A DNA stretch of 12,283 nt from the NCBI GenBank assembly GCA_946002045.1, contig CAMFYM010000039.1:1-12283 (forward strand), written 5' to 3'. The notes under the pieces are model-generated. The model was not told the origin of the DNA. It saw nothing but the letters and a program-made list of their open reading frames with translations, and did no database searches. How positions within the stretch are numbered: position 1 is the first letter of the stretch; every line of letters begins with the position of its first letter. The translations under genes and the position numbers were made by a program. Shown here one piece after another: positions 6,818 to 12,283 of the stretch. Source of the DNA: an uncultured Clostridia bacterium (GTDB lineage Bacteria; Bacillota; Clostridia; Oscillospirales; Acutalibacteraceae).

Positions 6818-8044
6818 ATGAGAAATATAGAATTACTTTCACCGGCAGGTGATATTGAAAGATTTAAGCTTGCGTTAAAATTCGGTGCAGATGCAATATA
6901 TTTAGCAGGCGACAGGTTCGGTATGAGGACAAATCCTAATAACTTTTCTGCCGATGAGCTTAAAACAGCAGTTGACCTTGCTCATTCGGCAGGCAAAAAG
7001 GTGTACCTTACCTGTAACACATTGCCTCGCAATGATGAAATTAAATATTTGCCCGAGTTCTTGAAATATGCCCAAGAAATTAGCATTGACGCATTTATTA
7101 TTGCTGACATCGGTGTAATGTCTCTGGCAAAAAAATATGCACCCGATGTGGAAATTCATATGTCAACTCAGGTTGGTATCGTTAATTATGAGTCTGCAAG
7201 AGCTCTTTATGATATGGGTGCAAAAAGGATTGTTACTGCACGAGAATTATCTCTTGATGAAATCAAAGAAATTAGAGATAAAATTCCTCCTGATATGCAA
7301 ATAGAGGTTTTTGTTCACGGTGCTATGTGTATGAGCTTTTCCGGCAGATGCATATTGTCTGATTATATGGTTGGAAGAGACGCTAACAGAGGCGATTGTG
7401 CACAGCCCTGCAGATGGAAATATCATCTTGTAGAAGAAACAAGACCCGGTCAGTATTTCCCAATTAACCAGGATGATAGGGGCACATATATTTTCAATTC
7501 CCGTGACCTGTGTATGATTGAGCATATACCGGAGCTTGTTGATGCCGGTGTTGATTCCTTTAAAATTGAGGGCAGGGCAAAAAGCGAGTATTACACTGCA
7601 ATAGTGACATACGCTTACAGAAATGCTATTGATGAATATTTGAAAAATCCTACACCCGATTTTAAGGTGCCTCAATGGATTCTTGACGAGATGGAAAAAA
7701 TGAGCCATAGAGAATATACCACAGGCTTTAATTTCGGTCCTATTAAGAACGGACAGGTGCTTGATACAGGTGGTTATATCAGGACTTGGGATGTTTGTGC
7801 ATTGTATAAGGATTATGCAGACGGCAGACTTGTTGTTACACAGAGAAACCGTTTTTATCAGGGTGAGGAATTAGAGGTTGTTGAGCCTAATAAAAAGCCT
7901 TATAAAATTTTAGTTGAGGATTTATTCAATATTACTGAAAATGAAAAATCTGATGTGGCTAACAAGGCTACTAATATTTATTCTTTTAAATGCAGTACTC
8001 CTGTTTCGACCGATGCAATATTCCGTCGTCAAAGAACTGAATAA
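6818..8044 (+). CDS. trhP: U32 family protein, likely tRNA 5-hydroxyuridine synthesis protein TrhP
   Basis: A 408-aa 'peptidase U32' protein. The family signature is EVFVHGAMCMSFSGRCILSD (163-182), followed by NRGDCAQPCRW (190-200). Four cysteines, Cys171, Cys178, Cys194 and Cys232, fall in the pattern that binds a 4Fe-4S cluster in UbiU and RlhA-type U32 proteins; Cys198 is extra. U32 members of this long form (E. coli TrhP/YegQ, B. subtilis YrrO) hydroxylate U34 of tRNA from prephenate-dependent chemistry rather than acting as proteases. KIEGRAKSEYYTA (249-261) and a C-terminal beta-barrel-like U32_C region (about 320-390) fit. The ATG at 6818 is preferred, 1 nt after the mltG stop, because MRNIELLSPAG matches family N termini; a TTG at 6809 is possible. 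No good SD is seen, so coupling is likely. U32 family assignment is firm, the TrhP subtype less so. Confidence 0.85.
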   Translation: MRNIELLSPAGDIERFKLALKFGADAIYLAGDRFGMRTNPNNFSADELKTAVDLAHSAGKKVYLTCNTLPRNDEIKYLPEFLKYAQEISIDAFIIADIGVMSLAKKYAPDVEIHMSTQVGIVNYESARALYDMGAKRIVTARELSLDEIKEIRDKIPPDMQIEVFVHGAMCMSFSGRCILSDYMVGRDANRGDCAQPCRWKYHLVEETRPGQYFPINQDDRGTYIFNSRDLCMIEHIPELVDAGVDSFKIEGRAKSEYYTAIVTYAYRNAIDEYLKNPTPDFKVPQWILDEMEKMSHREYTTGFNFGPIKNGQVLDTGGYIRTWDVCALYKDYADGRLVVTQRNRFYQGEELEVVEPNKKPYKILVEDLFNITENEKSDVANKATNIYSFKCSTPVSTDAIFRRQRTE

Positions 8045-8051
8045 AAAATTT

Positions 8052-8078
8052 ACCCCTTGTGAACACTACACAGGGGGT
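8052..8078 (+). terminator. Intrinsic-terminator-like hairpin overlapping the PBP ribosome-binding site
   Basis: ACCCCTTGTG (8052-8061) pairs with CACAGGGGGT (8069-8078) over 10 bp (one G-U) around a 7-nt loop, followed by TTATTTTAT. Upstream is an A-rich stretch (8042-8047), so the mirror-image reading is also terminator-like. The 3' arm GGGGG (8073-8077) is the only SD candidate for the PBP ATG at 8085, so a folded RNA would both end transcripts from the U32 gene and hide the PBP start. No good promoter is visible between hairpin and ATG. Confidence 0.75.
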
Positions 8079-8084
8079 TATTTT

Positions 8085-9542
8085 ATGCCAAAAAGAATTA
8101 TTTCATTGTTGTGCGTTTTTGTTCTTGTTTTTTCCTCAATAATCGGCAGGTGCGCTTACATTTCTTTTTCAAAAGCATATAAGGTTTCTGACAGCTACAA
8201 TAGCTATACTGTTAGTATAGACAGACTTTACACAAACCTTTATGACAGAAAGGGAATAAAGCTGAATAACAACAGTAAATCCTATGTGGCAGTTATTAAG
8301 CCTGATGAAAAAAATCTTAAGGAGCTTGATTTGCTTTTCGATAAAAGTCAGATAACAGAAATAACAAATGAGTTGTCAAAGGGCTATCCTGTAATAGTCC
8401 CCGTCAATCGCTATTACAAAACAAAATACATCAATATTTTAGAAAAAATAACAACCGATAATCAATGTGCAAAGCATCTTATAAAAAAGGAATACGGTGG
8501 ACTTGAGCAGTATGTCAGCAAAGAAATCGGCTCACTGTCCGTCAATTATTCAATAGATGCTAACGGCAGAATTTTATCAGGTGATTGTGACACAATTATA
8601 AACGATAATTATGATTCGGTTGACGGAATTATGATTAGTCTTGATTATGATATTCAAAAAATTGCAGAGCAGGTGTGCGAAGGCTTACATCTTGGTAGCG
8701 TCGTTGTAATGGAAAGTGACACTTCTCGTATTCTTGCATCAGTTAGCAAGGGAGATGACTATATCAATAGAGCAATATCTCCCTATGCAATAGGCTCTAT
8801 TTTTAAAATAATAGTATGCGCCTGTGCATTAGAGAATGATGTAAATTCTGTCTATATCTGCAACGGCACTGCTAAAGTCGGTGATTCAAAATTTTCCTGT
8901 TTAAAGGGTAAAAAGCACGGATTTCAAAATATGAAGCAGGCACTTGCCAACTCCTGTAATTGTTATTTTTTAAATCTTGCATTAAGGTTAGGGGAGGATA
9001 AAATTATTAAAACTGCCAAATCGTTTGGCTTTGGTGACGATATTGAGATATATAAAGGTTGGAATATATCAGGAGGTTATTTCCCTAAAAAAAGTGATTT
9101 TAATACAAAGGGTCAGCTTGCTTTAATCGGCTTTGGTCAAGGTAAGATGACAGATAGTCCTGTTCATTTTGCATCAGCACTTTCCTGTATTGCAAATGGT
9201 GGTATTTACAATGCTCCTACCCTTGAATTTAAGGATGATAAAGGTAAGCAGGTTATTAGCAAAGAAACATCTGTAATATTAAAAGATTATTTGAAAAGTG
9301 TTGTAACACAGGGTACAGGAGTTGCAGCAAATTATAAGGACAATACAGCCGGCAAAACAGCCACTGCTCAAAGTGGAGTGTTCCAAGACGGCAAGGAGAT
9401 ACTTAATACTTGGTTTGCCGGATTTTATCCCTATGATAATCCAAAATATACTATTGTGGTTATGAGAGAAAACGGAACAAGCGGGTCAGAGGATTGCTGT
9501 CCCATTTTTCGTACCATAGTTGAAAAATTAGACAAAATGTAG
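8085..9542 (+). CDS. Class B penicillin-binding protein transpeptidase (FtsI/PbpA-like), KTA variant
   Basis: A 485-aa predicted peptidoglycan transpeptidase held in the membrane by an N-terminal signal anchor (about 5-24) and acting outside the cell. A short dimerisation-type domain (about 45-170, with NLYDRKGIKL at 51-60) precedes the transpeptidase domain. Active-site boxes are SxxK = SIFK (238-241, with IGS where most have PGS), SxN = SCN (290-292), and KTA (424-426) in place of the usual KTG. At 485 aa it is shorter than typical PBP2 or SpoVD proteins and nearer the PbpA size. It carries 14 cysteines, many for an exported protein. The start at 8085 follows GGGGG, an SD match held in a hairpin. 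A longer open frame to 7914 lies within the U32 gene and is rejected. Exact role (division, elongation or sporulation) is unknown. Confidence 0.9.
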   Translation: MPKRIISLLCVFVLVFSSIIGRCAYISFSKAYKVSDSYNSYTVSIDRLYTNLYDRKGIKLNNNSKSYVAVIKPDEKNLKELDLLFDKSQITEITNELSKGYPVIVPVNRYYKTKYINILEKITTDNQCAKHLIKKEYGGLEQYVSKEIGSLSVNYSIDANGRILSGDCDTIINDNYDSVDGIMISLDYDIQKIAEQVCEGLHLGSVVVMESDTSRILASVSKGDDYINRAISPYAIGSIFKIIVCACALENDVNSVYICNGTAKVGDSKFSCLKGKKHGFQNMKQALANSCNCYFLNLALRLGEDKIIKTAKSFGFGDDIEIYKGWNISGGYFPKKSDFNTKGQLALIGFGQGKMTDSPVHFASALSCIANGGIYNAPTLEFKDDKGKQVISKETSVILKDYLKSVVTQGTGVAANYKDNTAGKTATAQSGVFQDGKEILNTWFAGFYPYDNPKYTIVVMRENGTSGSEDCCPIFRTIVEKLDKM

Positions 9543-9548
9543 TATAAT
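9520..9548 (+). promoter_or_regulatory. Sigma-A-type promoter of the WYL regulator, inside the end of the PBP gene
   Basis: TTGAAA (9520-9525) and TATAAT (9543-9548) are separated by exactly 17 nt, close to the sigma-A consensus. The expected start is about 9554-9556, just at the SD GAGGTG (9555-9560), so the leader before the ATG at 9566 would be only about 10-12 nt. The promoter overlaps the last codons of the PBP gene, so the regulator may be expressed independently of the hairpin at 8052-8078. Confidence 0.6.
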
Positions 9549-9565
9549 TACAGCGAGGTGATTTT

Positions 9566-10558
9566 ATGCAAAAATCAAAGCTTAAAACAATGTATATTTA
9601 CAAAATGCTGGAGGAGTTTAGTGATGAGGATAACCCACTTTCCACCACAGAGCTGATAAATATGCTTGACCGAATGGGAATACCCAGCGAAAGAAAATCA
9701 ATATACTCTGATATTAAAGCTCTCAATGATATTGGCTGTGATATTATGACGGTTACAAGCCCTAAAAGAGGATTTTTTATGGCATCAAGAAAATTTGAAT
9801 TACCTGAGGTAATGCTTTTGATTGACGCTGTTACAAGTGCCGGATTTATTACTCCTAAAAAAACAAATTCTCTTGTTGAAAAGCTAAAATCTCTTGTTTC
9901 GGTCAGTCAGTCTAAATCAATGGTTAGTCAGGTTTATGTTGATTCCTCTGCTTCAAAATGTGATAATGAGGAAATATATATTATTATTGACTCCCTACAC
10001 GATGCTATTACCAAGGGTAAAAAGGTAAAATTCACCTATAAGCGTCGCAGTATTGATGTTCAAAACAGAAAAAAGCATACGGAAAAAACATTTACTGTTT
10101 CTCCATACGGCTTGATATGGAAGGATGACCATTATTACTTGGTGTGCAATAATCAAAAATATGACAACCTAATGAATTTGCGTCTTGACAGAATGAAAAA
10201 ATTGGAGCTTCTTGATGCGCCTATTCGCCCATTATGTGAGGTGAGTAATTACTCGAACAAGCTGGACACACAGGATTACAGCTCAAAAATGTTCAATATG
10301 TTCTCCGGTCAGGAGTGTGAAATTACACTTAAATGCAGTCTAAAGCTTCAGGAAGAAATGATGGATAGATTTGGTGCTGCAATACCATTAAAGGCATCGG
10401 ATACTTCTCATTTTGAAACTACTGTAAAGGCAACATTAAGCGACGGACTTGTTTCATGGATAATGCAGTACGGTAAGGATGTCAAAGTATTAGAGCCCTT
10501 AGAGCTTGCTGATATGATAAAGAATAAGGCACAGGCAATTATTGATACATATAATTGA
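9566..10558 (+). CDS. WYL-domain transcriptional regulator (HTH-WYL-WCX)
   Basis: A 330-aa DNA-binding regulator. The N-terminal winged helix (about 5-75) has LSTTELINMLDRMGI (25-39) and the probable recognition helix SERKSIYSDIKALNDIG (41-57). The WYL domain lies at about 140-215: FTVSPYGLIWKDDHYYLVCN (176-195), then NLRLDRM (204-210), the family's conserved ligand-pocket strand and Arg-containing end. A C-terminal WCX-like domain (about 245-330) is typical for hexamer-forming WYL proteins. WYL domains are thought to bind nucleic acid or nucleotide-like ligands; the ligand and target genes here are unknown. It lies 23 nt after the PBP gene with SD GAGGTG 5 nt before the ATG and its own promoter upstream, so control of the PBP region or of itself is possible but only inferred from position. 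Confidence 0.93.
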   Translation: MQKSKLKTMYIYKMLEEFSDEDNPLSTTELINMLDRMGIPSERKSIYSDIKALNDIGCDIMTVTSPKRGFFMASRKFELPEVMLLIDAVTSAGFITPKKTNSLVEKLKSLVSVSQSKSMVSQVYVDSSASKCDNEEIYIIIDSLHDAITKGKKVKFTYKRRSIDVQNRKKHTEKTFTVSPYGLIWKDDHYYLVCNNQKYDNLMNLRLDRMKKLELLDAPIRPLCEVSNYSNKLDTQDYSSKMFNMFSGQECEITLKCSLKLQEEMMDRFGAAIPLKASDTSHFETTVKATLSDGLVSWIMQYGKDVKVLEPLELADMIKNKAQAIIDTYN

Positions 10559-10562
10559 TTTC

Positions 10563-10588
10563 AGAGCAGGATTATAATGTCCTGCTCT
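10563..10588 (+). terminator. Hairpin terminator after the WYL regulator
   Basis: AGAGCAGGA (10563-10571) and TCCTGCTCT (10580-10588) form a perfect 9-bp stem with an 8-nt loop, starting 4 nt after the stop codon. The following sequence TATATATTGT is T-rich but not a clean U-tract, so termination may be partial. It fits the end of the PBP-WYL unit, ahead of a fresh promoter for yicC. Confidence 0.7.
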
Positions 10589-10617
10589 TATATATTGTAA
10601 ACTTATTATGAATAATA

Positions 10618-10634
10618 TTAACAAATTGTTAACA
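10618..10634 (+). promoter_or_regulatory. Phased TTAACA direct repeat (PhoP/WalR-type box) upstream of the yicC promoter
   Basis: TTAACA (10618-10623), five bases AATTG, then TTAACA (10629-10634): an exact direct repeat with 11-nt period. The -35 hexamer TTGACC starts at 10640, again 11 nt on, and is a degenerate third copy. This matches the TTAACA-N5-TTAACA pattern of B. subtilis PhoP sites; read on the other strand it is TGTTAA-N5-TGTTAA, the WalR (YycF) pattern. The sequence fit is direct; the identity of the bound regulator is inference. Confidence 0.45.
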
Positions 10635-10639
10635 AATTA

Positions 10640-10668
10640 TTGACCGATATATTCATTACATTTATAAT
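10640..10668 (+). promoter_or_regulatory. Sigma-A promoter of the yicC-remA-gmk operon
   Basis: TTGACC (10640-10645) and TATAAT (10663-10668) with a 17-nt spacer. The expected start lies near 10675, giving a leader of about 22 nt with SD AAGGAG (10686-10691) 5 nt before the yicC ATG. It sits in the only sizeable intergenic gap (138 nt) of the window, after the WYL terminator, so it is the natural promoter for the next three genes. Confidence 0.8.
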
Positions 10669-10696
10669 ATTTCTATTATATTTTTAAGGAGATACT

Positions 10697-11575
10697 ATGG
10701 TTAGATCTATGACAGGCTTTGGCAGAGCCGTAAGGGAGCTTGACGGATATGTTATTTCCGTTGAATTAAAATCTGTCAATCATAGGTATTTTGAGTTTAG
10801 TGTTCGATGCCCAAGACAATACGGATTTATTGAGGATAAAATCAAATCATTTATTAACTCCCGTGTTTCAAGAGGTAAGGTTGAGTGCTATATTTCAATA
10901 GAGGCACTAAATACAGAGGCTGCAAGTGTTGTAGTTAATAATACCCTTGCAACTGCCTATGTTTCGGCATTAAAGGAAATAGCACAAAGCTATGATCTTA
11001 AGGAGGATTTCGGAGCAGGCACAATCAGCAGATTCCCCGATGTTCTTGTTGTAAAAAAGGCAGACGAGGATGAAGAGAGGATTTGGAGCCTTGTAAAATC
11101 TGTTGCCGAGGAAGCAGTTGATAAATTTATTGAAATGCGTACAACCGAGGGTCAAAGGCTTTACGATGATGTCTATTCAAGAAGTGAGTTTATTCTTGAT
11201 TGCGTTTCCTTTGTTGAGGATCGTTCACCTCAAACAGTTAGGGAATATAATGATAAGCTTGTAGAGAGAGTTCACGAGCTATTAGGTGATGTTTCTCTTG
11301 ACGAGGGTAGGATTTTACAGGAGGTCGCTGTTTATGCTGATAAGGTTGCCGTAGCAGAAGAAACAGTTAGACTTCGTTCTCATATTGAACAGTTAAGAGC
11401 ATTCCTGAACAGTGAAGAGGCTGTTGGCAGAAAGATGGATTTTCTCGTTCAGGAAATCAATAGAGAAACTAACACAATCGGCTCTAAATGCAATGATGTT
11501 GAGATTGCCCGTAAGGTAGTTGATATGAAGGCAGAGATTGAAAAAATCAGAGAGCAAATCCAAAATATTGAGTAA
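10697..11575 (+). CDS. yicC: YicC/YloC family endoribonuclease
   Basis: A 292-aa cytosolic protein of normal family length. The YicC N-terminal domain opens with the near-invariant SMTGFGRA (4-11) and VELKSVNHRYFEF (22-34). The C-terminal DUF1732 domain ends with KMDFLVQEINRETNTIGSK, a CND turn and a helix closing in KAEIEKIREQIQNIE. E. coli YicC and B. subtilis YloC are reported RNA endonucleases; which RNAs it cuts here cannot be read. A strong SD AAGGAG precedes the start, and this is the first gene after the promoter at 10640-10668. The downstream order yicC-remA-gmk is a common Firmicutes arrangement. No motif appears disrupted. Confidence 0.95.
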   Translation: MVRSMTGFGRAVRELDGYVISVELKSVNHRYFEFSVRCPRQYGFIEDKIKSFINSRVSRGKVECYISIEALNTEAASVVVNNTLATAYVSALKEIAQSYDLKEDFGAGTISRFPDVLVVKKADEDEERIWSLVKSVAEEAVDKFIEMRTTEGQRLYDDVYSRSEFILDCVSFVEDRSPQTVREYNDKLVERVHELLGDVSLDEGRILQEVAVYADKVAVAEETVRLRSHIEQLRAFLNSEEAVGRKMDFLVQEINRETNTIGSKCNDVEIARKVVDMKAEIEKIREQIQNIE

Positions 11576-11586
11576 GAGAATTTGAT

Positions 11587-11838
11587 ATGAATTTAATAAA
11601 TATCGGTTTCGGCAACCTTGTTAATGCAGACAGGATAATTTCCATCGTGTCACCCGAGTCTGCACCTATTAAAAAAATAATTCGTGAAAGTAAATCGAAC
11701 GGAACACTCATTGATGCTACTCATGGCAGAAAGACAATGAGTGTAATTATTACTGATAGCGACAATGTAATTCTTTCCTATATGGAGCTAAAGCAAATTG
11801 CTACCAAATTTTCCTTGGAGGTGGACACAGATGAATAA
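11587..11838 (+). CDS. remA: RemA family DNA-binding regulator (DUF370)
   Basis: An 83-aa protein matching the RemA/DUF370 pattern nearly throughout: LINIGFGNLVNADRIISIVS (3-22), PESAPIKKIIRES (23-35), GTLIDATHGRKT (39-50) and SVIITDSDNVILS (52-64). In B. subtilis RemA is a ring-forming DNA-binding protein that activates biofilm matrix and osmoprotection genes by binding clustered repeats. Outside Bacillus the targets are mostly unknown, and the gene is usually linked to gmk, as here. The ATG lies 11 nt after yicC with only a weak purine-rich SD. The last 8 nt overlap the gmk start. Confidence 0.95.
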   Translation: MNLINIGFGNLVNADRIISIVSPESAPIKKIIRESKSNGTLIDATHGRKTMSVIITDSDNVILSYMELKQIATKFSLEVDTDE

Positions 11839-12283
11839 AGGCTTGTTAGTTGTTTTTTCTGCACCGAGTGGCTGTGGTAAGGACACTGTTTTTAAAGAGC
11901 TTTGCAAAAGGCACGACAATATTGTTGAATCTGTTTCTGCCACCACAAGAAAGGCGAGAAAAGGAGAAGTTAACGGTATTGATTACTTTTTTGTTTCAGA
12001 GGATGAGTTTCATCATATGATTGATAATAACGGTCTTTTGGAATATGCAAAATACAATGGCAGTTATTACGGCACTCCTGTTAGACCTGTTAAAGAGGCA
12101 GTCAAGGATGGTAAGGTCTGTTTTTTGATTATCGAGGTACAGGGAGCACAAAAGGTAATGAAGATGTTTCCTGATTGTGTTTCAATTTTTCTGCTTCCTC
12201 CAAGTGAAGATGTGTTAAAAAAGCGTCTTTACGGTCGTCATACAGACAGCGAGGAAATGATTAAAAACAGACTTGATATTGCA
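11831..12283 (+). CDS. gmk: Guanylate kinase, 5' part (3' end outside window)
   Basis: Phosphorylates GMP to GDP with ATP, an essential step of GTP and dGTP supply and of (p)ppGpp balance. The 151 visible codons run without a stop to the window edge; full-length Gmk is about 190-210 aa. The P-loop is SAPSGCGKDT (10-19). The GMP-binding region contains SVSATTRKARKGEVNGIDYF (35-54) and EYAKYNGSYYGTP, followed by LIIEVQGAQKV (the LEIDVQGA-type strand). LLPPS and a KKRLYGRHTDS stretch begin the LID side. The SD GGAGGT (11817-11822) is 8 nt before the ATG, which overlaps remA by 8 nt, so the two are translationally coupled. Confidence 0.97.
   Translation, partial: MNKGLLVVFSAPSGCGKDTVFKELCKRHDNIVESVSATTRKARKGEVNGIDYFFVSEDEFHHMIDNNGLLEYAKYNGSYYGTPVRPVKEAVKDGKVCFLIIEVQGAQKVMKMFPDCVSIFLLPPSEDVLKKRLYGRHTDSEEMIKNRLDIA

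Noticed and set aside
7247..7708. 153-codon open frame on the minus strand
   Set aside because: It is antisense to the highly conserved U32 signature region, has no recognisable domain and no SD or promoter. The same applies to the minus-strand frames at 581-964, 1846-2076 and 4732-4977.
7914..8084. In-frame extension of the PBP gene back to an ATG at 7914, giving a hydrophobic N terminus
   Set aside because: It overlaps the conserved U32 C terminus and reads through the hairpin; the signal anchor starts naturally at 8085.
8136..8155. Possible lipobox (SSIIGRC) at the PBP N terminus
   Set aside because: Ile at -3 and Arg directly before the Cys do not fit signal peptidase II sites; an uncleaved signal anchor is more likely.
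10626..10635. TTGTTAACAA palindrome as a Rex repressor site
   Set aside because: Clostridial Rex sites need a spacer between the TTGTTAA and TTAACAA arms; here the arms are fused, and the direct-repeat reading explains more bases.
1..12283. Search for mobile elements, CRISPR arrays, toxin-antitoxin or phage-defence modules
   Set aside because: No transposase, integrase, spaced repeats or defence-type domain architecture was seen; gene content is housekeeping and co-directional.

Overview
The window looks like a chromosomal housekeeping segment from a low-GC Gram-positive bacterium, most likely a Clostridia member near Oscillospiraceae/Ruminococcaceae. This placement is inferred from the AT-rich sequence, purine-rich Shine-Dalgarno sites, the dnaG-sigA pair, a stand-alone DUF896 protein, the YicC-RemA-Gmk cluster and the style of the protein sequences; no marker here fixes the genus. 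All recognised genes lie on the + strand and are tightly packed. The only gap above 50 nt is 10559-10696. I see no tRNA, rRNA, insertion sequence, CRISPR array, phage gene or attachment site.

Region 1 (1-8044) is a co-directional run with gaps of 0-20 nt or short overlaps: the 3' part of dnaG (primase), sigA/rpoD (primary sigma factor), a small DUF896 protein, a divergent thymidylate-kinase-like protein, a DUF2156 acyltransferase-fold protein, a GNAT acetyltransferase, a DJ-1/PfpI protein, 5-formyltetrahydrofolate cyclo-ligase, the murein endolytic transglycosylase MltG, and a U32-family protein of the tRNA-hydroxylating TrhP type. DNA replication, transcription initiation, nucleotide and folate metabolism, wall synthesis and tRNA modification are probably co-transcribed, at least in part.

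Region 2 (8045-10558) begins with a strong hairpin that looks like an intrinsic terminator and also holds the ribosome-binding site of the next gene. That gene is a short, cysteine-rich class B penicillin-binding protein in which the usual KTG box reads KTA. A WYL-domain transcriptional regulator follows, with a good sigma-A promoter embedded in the end of the PBP gene. A hairpin closes the unit.

Region 3 (10559-12283) opens with a sigma-A promoter (TTGACC, 17 nt, TATAAT). Just upstream is an 11-bp-phased TTAACA direct repeat that matches the PhoP/WalR-type response-regulator box. It drives yicC (endoribonuclease family), remA (DUF370 DNA-binding regulator) and gmk (guanylate kinase, cut by the window end), a widely conserved Firmicutes cluster.

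I did not find a convincing wholly new multi-gene system. The best leads are regulatory (the SD-sequestering terminator hairpin and the phased repeat before yicC) and the unusual penicillin-binding protein.
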